22,558 nucleotides of DNA from JAZLIC01 sp045617225 (GCA_045617225.1 JAZLIC010000044.1:1-22558); one strand, 5' to 3'; positions 6,499-15,633 are shown, counted from the stretch's first letter. Notes: generated by a model from the sequence alone, not told the origin. Numbers and translations are program-made.

Positions 6499-8781
6499 TT
6501 AGTTGTTTTTCAAAAGATTAAGGGCAAGTATTGTATTTTTATCCGCTTTATTGGCAATCGTTTCGCTGTTTATACGGATTGAAGCGGTAATCGTATCCCT
6601 CTCTGCCATAATCTCGTCAATATACCGTGTGAGAGTTAGTGGGTTTAAATTCTCAACCGGAAGCATATAATGCTGTCCCACATATTCCATCATTGCTTTA
6701 ACCTTTGGGTCATAGATTAAGCCGATAGCAGGAGTACTTTGACTAAATGCGTATATAAGTGCGTGCAATCGCATACCGATGGTGAATTTTGCCCTGCCGA
6801 TAATTCCGATTATTTCGCTTGGGGTTATGTCATTTAGTATATATCCGCCTGTTTGAGAGAGTAAGGTTTCGGAAATTTCCCTATCACGCGCACCCTGCAT
6901 CGGAATATAGAGAGGCTCTGAATTATACCTGTTCTTTACATATTTAATTACGGTTGCCAAATCCGACTTAAATGTTTTGCCGGTTGTCTTCCAGGGGCGA
7001 AGGGAAACAACAAAATAATCTTTGTCGCCTGCGCCGACTTTCTCTAAAATAGTTTTTGTACTTTCTTCGTCTATGCCTGATAATTTGAATGCAGGGTCGG
7101 CGGTAACATAGGTGTTTGAAGTGTTTACGCCGATTTCTTTAAGTTCACGCAGCGATGAGTCCTCACGCAGTGTGATTACATCTACATTTTTGAGGGCACG
7201 CCTTACCTTTCCGTAATTTTTCTTTTTGCGGATTGGACCTATACCGTTTGCATATAGCATAACCTTTGTGCCTGCAAGCTTTGCAAGGCGGATAATCCCC
7301 AAGTAGTATATAAGGGATTTATCGCTGGTTACATCCTGTACCAAACTGCCGCCGCCGGAGATTAAAAGCTTTGTGCTTAAAAGTTTTATAAAAATCAACG
7401 GAATGTTAAAGCGGTGAATGGATTTAACATTGTAAGTGCTTTCCGTTTCTGCAGGATTGTTCGAAAGTGCAATTATTTGAATGTTCGGCTTCTGACTTCT
7501 TAAACTGTCAATGATTGCCTTTAAAATACAGTCGTCACCACTATTGTGAAAACCGTAGTAGCCTGAAATCATTACATCTGTTTTGACAGATTGCATAGGT
7601 GACGGAGTATTGAGCAAAAGATTGTCGATATCCGAAAATTCTTCCGTAGAAACAGAATTTATCTTACTGCCATTTATAGACGATACATACATACGCATTG
7701 CGTCATCTGCCATTGTTTCAACCGAATAATGCTTCTCAACGATTGATTTTGAGTATTCGCCGAGTTCGTTTAACTCCTCATCAGGCAGATTCAGCAATGT
7801 TAAAATATCATTCTTTAACTTTTCGGCAGTGGTTTCCGCCTCGCCTCTGCAACAGAAGTTCGTGCTGATGGCGGCATTTAGCTTATCCTCGTTAAAGATA
7901 CCGATATAGCCTTCGTTACCTGCGATTACAGACGGCTTTTCCGCCGCCATTGCTTCCAAAGCGGCACGGCTCACGCCGATAAAAATTTTTCCGCTTGCAA
8001 CCAGCTTATTTATATCGGTGCGGTTTCCCGTAGTGATGACCATACGCCTGCCTGCCGCCAAGTTGACCGCAGTAGCCTTTGCGTTGATTTCAGCCTCGTC
8101 ATTTCCGCCGCCCACAATCAGGATTTCAAGGTTTTCTATCTGCTCATCAAGCTCCTCGGCGATTTCCAAAAGTTTATGCGCCGCAAAGGAGCGGTCGGTG
8201 TCCATTCGGCTGACATAGACAATGCGTGTCTTGTCATCTTCAAGATTAAATTCCTCTGCAATATCACTAAAATCTGTGTCCTTTGAAAACTTTTTGGTGT
8301 CAATACCGTTGATTGTAACACGGATATTGTCATCATCAATGCCGTAATTATCAATGAGATAGCGCTTAATATCGTCGCTTACCGCCAAAGAACGGTCGCC
8401 CCAACGGGTTAAAATATTGTATGGAAAGCTTGTATTAAATACCCAATGTGCCGTTGTTACAAAGCGGAAGTGATAACGCTTTTGAAGCAGGGCGCACAAA
8501 AACGCAGGTATTCTGGCGTGTGCGTGGACAATGTCAATATCATAATCAAAAATAATATTCTTTAAAAGCTTGTATGCCTTATACATCTCCATAGGGTTTT
8601 TGGTATGGAAGGGAACTTTAATATGCTTTATACCGGCATCGGTCAGTTCCTTTTCGTAAGCACCGCCGTTTGAGGCAACAAAAACTTCCACGCCTCGGCG
8701 TGCAAGTTCTTTTGAAAGCTCTACGATATGCGTTTCCGCACCGCCTATATCTAATTGCATTGTTGTCATTAAAATGCGCAT
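6499..8781 (-). CDS. csaB: Fusion of a GT4-type glycosyltransferase and CsaB polysaccharide pyruvyltransferase
   Basis: This 760-residue protein joins two enzymes. Residues 1 to about 370 are a GT-B fold family 4 glycosyltransferase: GGAETH at 13-18, HAHAR at 86-90, NGID at 158-161, and LEAMAAEKP near 275-283. The first Glu of the usual E-x7-E pair is not present at the expected place. Residues about 400-760 match CsaB: ISGYYGFHNSGDD, the glycine loop LLISGGGSL, RPWKT, and IGMRLHALIYA near 668-677. CsaB adds ketal pyruvate to the secondary cell-wall polysaccharide, and that modification is the ligand for SLH-domain surface proteins. The fusion suggests sugar addition and pyruvylation are coupled in the cytoplasm. 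It is the last gene of an operon, with AAGGAG before the ATG. Confidence 0.92.
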   Translation of the reverse strand: MRILMTTMQLDIGGAETHIVELSKELARRGVEVFVASNGGAYEKELTDAGIKHIKVPFHTKNPMEMYKAYKLLKNIIFDYDIDIVHAHARIPAFLCALLQKRYHFRFVTTAHWVFNTSFPYNILTRWGDRSLAVSDDIKRYLIDNYGIDDDNIRVTINGIDTKKFSKDTDFSDIAEEFNLEDDKTRIVYVSRMDTDRSFAAHKLLEIAEELDEQIENLEILIVGGGNDEAEINAKATAVNLAAGRRMVITTGNRTDINKLVASGKIFIGVSRAALEAMAAEKPSVIAGNEGYIGIFNEDKLNAAISTNFCCRGEAETTAEKLKNDILTLLNLPDEELNELGEYSKSIVEKHYSVETMADDAMRMYVSSINGSKINSVSTEEFSDIDNLLLNTPSPMQSVKTDVMISGYYGFHNSGDDCILKAIIDSLRSQKPNIQIIALSNNPAETESTYNVKSIHRFNIPLIFIKLLSTKLLISGGGSLVQDVTSDKSLIYYLGIIRLAKLAGTKVMLYANGIGPIRKKKNYGKVRRALKNVDVITLREDSSLRELKEIGVNTSNTYVTADPAFKLSGIDEESTKTILEKVGAGDKDYFVVSLRPWKTTGKTFKSDLATVIKYVKNRYNSEPLYIPMQGARDREISETLLSQTGGYILNDITPSEIIGIIGRAKFTIGMRLHALIYAFSQSTPAIGLIYDPKVKAMMEYVGQHYMLPVENLNPLTLTRYIDEIMAERDTITASIRINSETIANKADKNTILALNLLKNN

Positions 8782-8804
8782 AAAATCTCCTTATCTGCCA
8801 TTTG

Positions 8805-9647
8805 TTAAATTACTCTTGTTAAATGGCGTGTCACATGACAGTTAATATTGACTGCACAGGGCATTCCTGCAATGTGCGTGGGATAGGTTTCGATATTTAC
8901 GCCAAGGGCGGTAGTGCTACCGCCGTACCCCTGAGGGCCGATGCCAAGCATATTTATCTTCTCTAAAAGCAGGTCCTCAAGCTCGCTGTAATACTCGTCT
9001 GGGTTTTTACTGTCCACATCACGCAGAAGTGCGGACTTTGCAAGATATGCGGCTTTTTCAAATGTGCCGCCTATGCCGACGCCTACAACAAGCGGCGGAC
9101 AAGGGTTGCCGCCTGCTGACCTGACTGTATCTACCACAAAGTCTATAATCCCTTCACGCCCCTCGGACGGCTTTAACATTTTTATCGCACTCATATTTTC
9201 GCTTCCGAAGCCTTTTGGGGCAATAGTGATTTCTACCTTGTCGCCATCTACTATTTCCGTATGAATAACGGCAGGTGTGTTATCGCCTGTATTGCCTCTA
9301 AGTATCGGGTCCAAAACAACCGACTTTCGGAGGTATCCGTCTTTGTAGCCTTGTCTTACACCTTCATTTATTGCATCGTTTAAACTGCCGCCGGTTAAGT
9401 GAACATCTTGTCCAACCTTAATAAATATCACTGCCATTCCTGTGTCCTGGCAGATTGGCATATTTTCTTCTTTTGCAATTTCGGCGTTTTTTAAAATGTT
9501 GTTTAAAATGGACTGCCCCAAAGGATTAGACTCCCGTTCAAGTCCGCATTTTAAAGCGTTTTTTATATCTGTGTTTAATTTGCAATTTGCTTCTATACAC
9601 ATATCCTTAATTACAGATGTAATTTCGCATACACAAAGTTCTCGCAT
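8805..9647 (-). CDS. fumA: Class I fumarate hydratase, alpha subunit (iron-sulfur)
   Basis: This 280-residue protein matches the alpha subunit of two-part class I fumarate hydratase or tartrate dehydratase. The three expected iron-sulfur ligands are visible: Cys66 in PICQDTGMAV, Cys183 in GGNPCPPLVVGVGIGGT and Cys270 in NINCHVTRH. Other family signatures are LRKSVVLDP, RGNTGDNTPAVIH and PKGFGSENMS. It should help interconvert fumarate and malate, but needs a beta subunit of about 180-190 residues that normally lies next to it and is absent here. AAGGAGG sits 6 bases before the ATG. It lies 14 bases after the GT-C gene and 23 before GT4-CsaB, so it is co-transcribed with envelope genes. Tartrate dehydratase alpha (ttdA) is the alternative name. 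Confidence 0.92.
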   Translation of the reverse strand: MRELCVCEITSVIKDMCIEANCKLNTDIKNALKCGLERESNPLGQSILNNILKNAEIAKEENMPICQDTGMAVIFIKVGQDVHLTGGSLNDAINEGVRQGYKDGYLRKSVVLDPILRGNTGDNTPAVIHTEIVDGDKVEITIAPKGFGSENMSAIKMLKPSEGREGIIDFVVDTVRSAGGNPCPPLVVGVGIGGTFEKAAYLAKSALLRDVDSKNPDEYYSELEDLLLEKINMLGIGPQGYGGSTTALGVNIETYPTHIAGMPCAVNINCHVTRHLTRVI

Positions 9648-9661
9648 ATTCTGCCTCCTTT

Positions 9662-12600
9662 TTACGAATAAAATACCCAGGTTTTAAACCAACGCAAGAA
9701 GGTTTCAACATAAGACTTGTCCACCGCAGTTCCGGATAAAACAGGATAGAAAAGCGCAAACAAAAGTATACATAACGCAACATATACATGGCTTGTGTGC
9801 TTAAACCAAGGGAATCTGTTTTCCAAATCACGCAGAGCATATACTATAAAGAAAATCATAAACGGTGTGCTTGCAAAGAAGTGATATATAAATACCGAGC
9901 GTGTTATAAACATCCACGGTACATACTGCGCCGCAAGCCCTATGGTAAGGAATAAGATAAGTCTGCTGCGCTTCTTTATTCCGACAATTATGCTATAAAA
10001 GAATGCCGCAATGCCGCTCCACCAGATGAATGGGTTTCCGAATACCGACATAGTTGCAATCTGACCTTCTTTATGTGCCGCAGAGGACTCTGTATAAGTC
10101 CAAAGAGGACGGTAGTCAATCGGCCATTGATACCATTTTGAAGAATATGGGTGAGTGGCAGTTAGTTTACTGTGATAGCCAAACATATATGACTGATTTT
10201 TAATAACTGCATTTAAAAGCGTTCCGTTATGACCTGCAACCGCAATCGGAATATATGCCGCAATATAAATGCACGCAGGTATTGCAATAAAGAATACTGC
10301 ACAAAGTCCGCAGACTTTAACTGCGAAATCCTTAAAGATGTTTGCACGTTTCTTTTTCGGCAAGTCGTTATAAATCAAACGCAAGAATACGAAAAATTCA
10401 ATAGCAAGACCGGCACCGGCATAAAGAGAAATCCACTTAGATGCCGCACCAAGGCCAAATGATATGCCGCTAAGCAATAGCGAAATATAAAGCTTTCTTA
10501 AATTTTTCTTATCCTTAAAGGCTTCCGCCGGTGTTTCACTGCGTGCCATTTCAAGTGCCTTTGTACCGAAGTTATACATAAAGTAGTACATACATATGAT
10601 GAAGAATACAGGGTAAGAGTCAATTGTACCCATTCTGGTTAATGTAAAGTGCATAAAATCAAAAGCAAAAAGAAGGGTTCCGATTATACTGTACCGTGTT
10701 CTGCCAAATAACTTTTTAAGGAAAAGGTAGAGCATGGGAAGCATAAATATGCCAAACAATGTTCCGGCTACACGCCAGCCGAAAGGAGTCATACCAAAGA
10801 TTGCGATACCGACCGACATAATAAGTTTTCCGAGAGGTGGGTGGGTGGTTTCGTAATATGGCAGACCGTGGAGATGTTCGTAAGCGGTACGCGGATGGTA
10901 AATCTCATCAAAGTAGGTACTGTTTTTATAAGTGTTTACCGATGCGGCGTACTTCTGCTCATCTATAATATTTTTGTAACCTTCGTTTGAATTACTGCCT
11001 TTTATACTGTCAAGTTCCACACGCTTTCCATCTGTGTTCCAGAACGCCATTTCAAACAGACTGTACTTCTCTGATGTAGGTGTACATCTTATATACTGAG
11101 CGGCAGTCGGATTGATATTCTCTATATTCCAGGAGAATACTGCCTTTAAAGTAGCAGTGGCGGAAAGTGTTGTCCAATTTGTGCCGTCCTCAGAGCTTTC
11201 TATTAAAAGTCCGGGCTTTTCGCTGACGGTACCGATACCTGTATAGCTTGTGACTTTGTTTATTGTCTGCGGCGCCGCAAATTTAATTACAAAGCTTTCT
11301 GATGTTGACGAAGGCTGATAAAATGTTTGCGGAGCGTGCATATCGCCAAGGTTTATAAATGCGATTACCGAATATACAAGGGTGATTATTGCCATTGCAA
11401 GATAGTCTATGCGACACATTTTGGTATTCTTCTTACTGTCAATTATCTCCTCTGTATTCTTTTTATCGTTGATTTTTTTAGGCTTTATTACAGGTTGGAT
11501 TTCCGGAGCAGAAATCTCCGCAGTGTCCTCGATATTTTTCATTACATATTTGCGATAGATATATATAATACTTACGCAGAATAAGGCAACTTCAAGAAGT
11601 GAGATAAAGAAGACAACTCCATACGCAGGAGCGGCATTGTTTTTATCTACGACCATATGCAGTACATAAGCGATATTTCCGTAAAGTATGGTGCTGAATC
11701 CTGCAAAAATTGCAAGAATGTTCTTGTCCCTTGTAAACAAAAAGTCGATTAAAAGGAAGATGATAAAGGGTACGAGGTATCTCTCGTGCATCTTAATTCC
11801 GAATGTGTATAAGAAAGCGGTTAAGATAAACATAGAAAGGAAAATCTTACTGCTTTTATTCTGGATTTTGATATAGAAGAACAGGGACAATAAAATTGCA
11901 CCTATAATAGTTCCGTAGTTTAAAATGCCCGTAAAAACTGCATTTGCATTCGAAAGCGATGACCAATTAAGCTTAAAGAGCCCGTATAAGTTAAATGCGT
12001 TTACCGTAAAATATTTGTATGATGCCATAGTTGTCATATATTTTTCGATAATCCACACAGGGTTTAAGCTTAAAGCAAGCTTTGCAAGGAAACTTCCGCT
12101 TCCGCTCCAAGCCGGCGAAAACGGAATAATAATTCCGAAGAATAACAAAATACCAAAGAGGATTGCCTTTCCGATAAGCTTAAAATCCTTAGTGCTTAAA
12201 AATGCAAACAGATATATGGGTGAAATCAATAACGCTTGCGGCTTTATCAAAACTGCGAGGACAAATATAAGCGCAGAGCTTATGTATTTTTCGTTATAAA
12301 GGCGAAGGAGCGATAAAACCATAAGCAAAGCAAGTAGCGATTCAATTTGTCCCCAAACGGCACTGTCAAATATAAATACGGGAGCAAATGCCATAAGTGT
12401 ACCTAAAATCAAACCGGTCCTTTTGTTTATACACGCAGAGCCTTCTTTAAAAAGAATGGCAACCAAAGTCATTTCACAGGTAATGGCAGGTAGCTTATAC
12501 ATAAATTGTACGCCTTGGCCGCTGATTTTAAAGAGATTGATAAGCTTTGCTATAAAGCCGAGTATATATATGTAAAGCGGAGGATAGTCGCAGAAATATC

Positions 12601-12904
12601 CTTCGGGATTATTAAAGCCGTAAAAGTCGGCAGGACCTGCGGAAAGCAGGTGCGCTCCCCATGCAGACCAACAGGACATATCAAACGAATGCCCTTTTGT
12701 TTTATACGCCAAAATAAGGCGGAAAATAAGCGCCGCCAGGAATACAAATATAAAGGCCTCGAACGGTACATCTGTTTTTGAATGTACAACCTTTTTTTTA
12801 TTTTTGCCCACAGATACTATTTTACTGTCGGTGGTTTTGATTGCGGAGTATAGTATTCCAAACCCCAAAATAAAGATAAGTGAAGTAAAAATTGTAAGTC
12901 CCAA
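9662..12904 (-). CDS. Double GT-C membrane glycosyltransferase: ALG6-like half plus PMT (GT39) half with discoidin-like insertion
   Basis: This 1080-residue polytopic protein looks like two GT-C enzymes fused. The N-terminal half (about 1-450) has FDMSCWSAWG near 74-83, DYPPLYIY at 106-113, KPQALL at 221-226 and KMHERYLVPF at 371-380, as in lipid-linked-sugar transferases of the ALG6/DUF2029 kind. A charged linker (about 455-498) follows. The C-terminal half resembles protein O-mannosyltransferases: a membrane helix (about 500-519), then the acidic pair Asp666-Glu667 in YFDEIYHPRTAYEHL, then HPPLGK and a multi-helix core. Between that helix and the acidic pair, residues about 525-632 look like an F5/8 type C (discoidin) domain, including IESSEDGTNWTTL and AAQYIR. 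Such enzymes use polyprenyl-phosphate sugars outside the membrane. The acceptor is unknown. The start is TTG with GGGAG upstream; the nearby ATG is out of frame. Confidence 0.88.
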   Translation of the reverse strand: MGLTIFTSLIFILGFGILYSAIKTTDSKIVSVGKNKKKVVHSKTDVPFEAFIFVFLAALIFRLILAYKTKGHSFDMSCWSAWGAHLLSAGPADFYGFNNPEGYFCDYPPLYIYILGFIAKLINLFKISGQGVQFMYKLPAITCEMTLVAILFKEGSACINKRTGLILGTLMAFAPVFIFDSAVWGQIESLLALLMVLSLLRLYNEKYISSALIFVLAVLIKPQALLISPIYLFAFLSTKDFKLIGKAILFGILLFFGIIIPFSPAWSGSGSFLAKLALSLNPVWIIEKYMTTMASYKYFTVNAFNLYGLFKLNWSSLSNANAVFTGILNYGTIIGAILLSLFFYIKIQNKSSKIFLSMFILTAFLYTFGIKMHERYLVPFIIFLLIDFLFTRDKNILAIFAGFSTILYGNIAYVLHMVVDKNNAAPAYGVVFFISLLEVALFCVSIIYIYRKYVMKNIEDTAEISAPEIQPVIKPKKINDKKNTEEIIDSKKNTKMCRIDYLAMAIITLVYSVIAFINLGDMHAPQTFYQPSSTSESFVIKFAAPQTINKVTSYTGIGTVSEKPGLLIESSEDGTNWTTLSATATLKAVFSWNIENINPTAAQYIRCTPTSEKYSLFEMAFWNTDGKRVELDSIKGSNSNEGYKNIIDEQKYAASVNTYKNSTYFDEIYHPRTAYEHLHGLPYYETTHPPLGKLIMSVGIAIFGMTPFGWRVAGTLFGIFMLPMLYLFLKKLFGRTRYSIIGTLLFAFDFMHFTLTRMGTIDSYPVFFIICMYYFMYNFGTKALEMARSETPAEAFKDKKNLRKLYISLLLSGISFGLGAASKWISLYAGAGLAIEFFVFLRLIYNDLPKKKRANIFKDFAVKVCGLCAVFFIAIPACIYIAAYIPIAVAGHNGTLLNAVIKNQSYMFGYHSKLTATHPYSSKWYQWPIDYRPLWTYTESSAAHKEGQIATMSVFGNPFIWWSGIAAFFYSIIVGIKKRSRLILFLTIGLAAQYVPWMFITRSVFIYHFFASTPFMIFFIVYALRDLENRFPWFKHTSHVYVALCILLFALFYPVLSGTAVDKSYVETFLRWFKTWVFYS

Positions 12905-12949
12905 AATAATCTGCTCCCATCATCTGTTTATTTTTATATAATTACAGAT

Positions 12950-12978
12950 ATTATATCATTTATACTTTGAAAAAGCAA
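12950..12978 (-). promoter_or_regulatory. Sigma-A promoter of the envelope operon
   Basis: TTGCTT (12978-12973), a 17-base spacer and perfect TATAAT (12955-12950) predict a start near 12943, about 40 bases before the TTG start at 12904. It lies just after the terminator of the preceding minus-strand unit. Confidence 0.7.
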
Positions 12979-13002
12979 CACAAAGAAAGATATAGATAAT
13001 AA

Positions 13003-13056
13003 AAATAATTAAAATAAAAAGCTCTCCAAGCGGAGAGCTTTTTATTTTAATTATTT
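13003..13056 (-). terminator. Long perfect-stem terminator overlapping a stop codon
   Basis: Bases 13003-13027 and 13032-13056 form a perfect 25-base-pair stem with a 4-base loop. The core is GGAGAGC paired with GCTCTCC. On the minus strand the core is followed by TTTTTATTTTAATT. The 5' end of the stem includes the stop codon (13053-13051) of the stalk-domain gene. Confidence 0.85.
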
Positions 13057-13917
13057 AAGCAATCTTATTCCCGTAACGGAGCGTTTGAGCGGGATTGTGG
13101 GATAACCTGCCTCTGTTGTGCCTTTAAGGCCTGTGATAGTAACATACTGTCCGTGAGGGTTGTTGCTGAGCACGCCAAGCTGTTGTGTCCAAAAATCAGC
13201 TACCTGAGGAATTTGTGTAAGCTCTATATAGCATAATTCGTCTTGTATATCCTGAAGGAAGTATTGATTTCCTATCACAATAATTCTTCCCGTAACAGAG
13301 AATAATGTATTGTCAGGCATAACTGCAAGGTCTGATACAAAAATGGAATTTATGTTTGAATTATCCTCGTGAGAAATAATATTTATAATCATATTGTTAT
13401 TCTCATCATAATTCCAATTTACATCTGCACCAAAGTTTTCTGCAATAACACGTATCGGAACATAAGTTCTGTAGCCGTGTGTTTCATCTGCCTGAATAGG
13501 CGGTGCTTCAAGGCTTACGCTCTTTGCAATTTTAACTTCGCCGTTTAGAATGCTGTATATTTCAAGTGTCGGCGAATTAAGCTGCATACTGAGCACCTTA
13601 TCATATTTGATTATCTGTATGCGAAGGTCATCTTGGAGCCAATAAACGGTTGAATTAAGTGCCTCTGATACTGCACGAAGCGGAACCATTGTTCTGTCAT
13701 TTAAAATCATAGGCGTTTGACCTTCATCAAATGTCAATTCTTCACCGTCTACGAATATTTCAATAAGCTTTTCTCCGGTCTTTTCTTCAACAACTTCTTC
13801 AACATTTTCTTCAACTATATCAATCTCGTCTTCTTTATCGGCGTAAACCGCACCTGTGAAGATAGTGGTGCATAGCATAGCAAGTGCCAAAAAGGAACAA
13901 ATCATTCTCTGTTTCAT
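13051..13917 (-). CDS. Secreted stalk-domain protein (copper amine oxidase N-terminal-like)
   Basis: This 288-residue protein has a signal peptide ending in AVYA near residue 26, then a very acidic linker (about 27-48). Residues about 50-185 match the copper amine oxidase N-terminal-like domain: an FVDG strand, then LNDRTMVPLRAVSEAL, and a second half with YRTYVPIRVIAENFGADVNW. Despite the name, this fold is a common surface module in Firmicutes and does not imply copper or amine oxidase activity. Residues about 192-288 form a separate beta-rich domain, perhaps OB-like, that I cannot identify with confidence. The strong AGGAGG site and the 13-base gap after the synthetase gene make co-transcription near certain. 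It is probably exported, but no anchor is visible. Confidence 0.87.
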   Translation of the reverse strand: MKQRMICSFLALAMLCTTIFTGAVYADKEDEIDIVEENVEEVVEEKTGEKLIEIFVDGEELTFDEGQTPMILNDRTMVPLRAVSEALNSTVYWLQDDLRIQIIKYDKVLSMQLNSPTLEIYSILNGEVKIAKSVSLEAPPIQADETHGYRTYVPIRVIAENFGADVNWNYDENNNMIINIISHEDNSNINSIFVSDLAVMPDNTLFSVTGRIIVIGNQYFLQDIQDELCYIELTQIPQVADFWTQQLGVLSNNPHGQYVTITGLKGTTEAGYPTIPLKRSVTGIRLLK

Positions 13918-13930
13918 AACATTTTACCTC

Positions 13931-15538
13931 CTAATTATTGTAGTTTCTCTTAATCTTTCTGGTTGAAGTTTTTTCAAACTCATTTGCACGGAACTTTATC
14001 TTGTTTATCTTTTTATATGAAGCAACTGTTTTGTTTATCTCGCCTACTGCTTCTTTGATTGCGTCTTTGGTTTCGGGAGAGGAAGTATAAATCTCAGCGG
14101 TGATAAGATTGTTTTCGGAGTATACTATAACTTCGTCAACCCCTTCAACTCTGCCGATTAAGGTTTCAAGCTCCTCAGGGGATACATTCTTTCCATTGCC
14201 CAAGATGATAAGGTTTTTCTTCCTTCCCGAAAGGTAGATGTAGTTATCATCATCAAGATGACCTATATCGCCTGTGTTAAACCAATCGCTGTCAAATGCT
14301 TCCGCAGTTGCTGATGGGTTATTGTAATATCCCTGCATAACATTGTCGCCTTTAATCAAAATCTCGCCGTCACCGTTCTCGTCGGGATTTTTTATCTTTA
14401 CACTAACGCCCGGAACGGGTTTGCCTACCGAGCCTTCTTTCCCGGAGTTTCGCCTGTTTATGGAAACAATCGGTGAACATTCTGTAATACCGTAACCATT
14501 GATTATCTCTATGCCGAAAGCGTCAAATTCACCTACAAGATTTTCGTCCATCGGTGCGCCGCCACTGACTATGGTGCGAAGATTGCCGCCGAATGCGGAC
14601 AAAACGCTTTTAAATAATTTAGGCCTTAAATCAATTCCGACCTTGCGCATGGCGTCGCTTACTTTTATCAGCATTTTAAGTGAAGCCGCTTTGCCCTGCT
14701 TTTCTGCGTTCTTCCAAATATTCTTGCGGAAATTCTCTAAAAACAACGGAACGACGGAAATATGGCCCGGTTTAAAGTTCTTTATATCCTTTGCTACATT
14801 TCTTATACTGTTGTTGATATATATCGGATAGCCCATCCATACCTGACACAAAACGCCTGCCATAAATCCGAATGTGTGGTTAAGGGGCAGGATTGCTATT
14901 GTACGCGGAATTATGGGAAGACTTGCAAGACTTGATTTAGCATCGCTTATCAAATTGCGCTGAGAGAGCATTACTCCCTTCGGTGCGCCCGTTGTGCCCG
15001 ATGTAAAGATGATTGCACAAGTATCTTCAATATCAACTACATTGTCTTTAAAAGATGTGTCGCCGTTTGACAACAATTCCTTGCCGCTTTTGATTGCGCC
15101 ATCAATTTCATCAAAAAGTATATGCGGGATTTCCATATCCTCAATAAGAGGGAGGACGCCCTTGTTCTTTTCGGAACAGATGACCATAGAGCAGTCGCTT
15201 GACCTGATAAGACTTTCAAGCTCTGTATCGGACAGCTCTTTATCAATCGGAACGATAATGTTTGAGCCTGTTACAACCGCAAAATAAGTTACAATCCAAT
15301 TATAACAGTTTTCACCTATCAATGCAATATGTTTTTTGCCGCCGAAGCCTATGGAATAAAGGTAAGTTCCGAGGGCGTCAATATCTTCTTTAAATTGCTT
15401 GTAGGTTATATCTGCATTTTGTTTGTCAGCTTCAAAACTTATCAATGTTGAAGAAGCGAACTTTTTGCTGTTTTCTTCAAGCATAATGTTAAAGCTTTCA
15501 AAATCCTGAATATCCGGCTTTGGTATAATTTTTTGCAT
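13931..15538 (-). CDS. AMP-forming acyl-CoA synthetase-like ligase
   Basis: This 535-residue adenylate-forming enzyme shows the family motifs in order: FTSGTTGAPKGVM at 178-190, LPLNHTFGF near 217-224, GGAPM, NGYGITECSP at 347-356, WFNTGD at 419-424, SGRKKNLIILGNGKNVSPEE at 437-456, and a C-terminal KTSTRKIKR whose Lys528 matches the catalytic lysine. The family activates a carboxylate with ATP, then passes it to coenzyme A or a carrier thiol. The closest resemblance is to long-chain fatty acid CoA ligases, but the substrate cannot be read from the sequence. It is slightly short for that class. It probably acts in the cytoplasm. It is the first gene of a two-gene unit with the stalk-domain protein, a pairing with no obvious metabolic reason. 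Confidence 0.88.
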   Translation of the reverse strand: MQKIIPKPDIQDFESFNIMLEENSKKFASSTLISFEADKQNADITYKQFKEDIDALGTYLYSIGFGGKKHIALIGENCYNWIVTYFAVVTGSNIIVPIDKELSDTELESLIRSSDCSMVICSEKNKGVLPLIEDMEIPHILFDEIDGAIKSGKELLSNGDTSFKDNVVDIEDTCAIIFTSGTTGAPKGVMLSQRNLISDAKSSLASLPIIPRTIAILPLNHTFGFMAGVLCQVWMGYPIYINNSIRNVAKDIKNFKPGHISVVPLFLENFRKNIWKNAEKQGKAASLKMLIKVSDAMRKVGIDLRPKLFKSVLSAFGGNLRTIVSGGAPMDENLVGEFDAFGIEIINGYGITECSPIVSINRRNSGKEGSVGKPVPGVSVKIKNPDENGDGEILIKGDNVMQGYYNNPSATAEAFDSDWFNTGDIGHLDDDNYIYLSGRKKNLIILGNGKNVSPEELETLIGRVEGVDEVIVYSENNLITAEIYTSSPETKDAIKEAVGEINKTVASYKKINKIKFRANEFEKTSTRKIKRNYNN

Positions 15539-15571
15539 AACGCAAGACTCCGTTTCTGATAATATAGATAT

Positions 15572-15600
15572 AGTTTACCATATAAATCATAATCTTACAA
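15572..15600 (-). promoter_or_regulatory. Probable promoter of the acyl-CoA synthetase unit
   Basis: TTGTAA (15600-15595), a 17-base spacer and TAAACT (15577-15572) are a moderate sigma-A match. The start would be near 15565, about 27 bases before the ATG at 15538. It is divergent from the infC promoter, with 33 bases between the two -35 boxes. Confidence 0.5.
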
Positions 15601-15633
15601 CAGTTTTAAATAAAATTTTTTTAAAATAAATGC

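Noticed and set aside
13051..13917. Copper amine oxidase
   Set aside because: Only the N-terminal-like stalk module is present; there is no catalytic domain.
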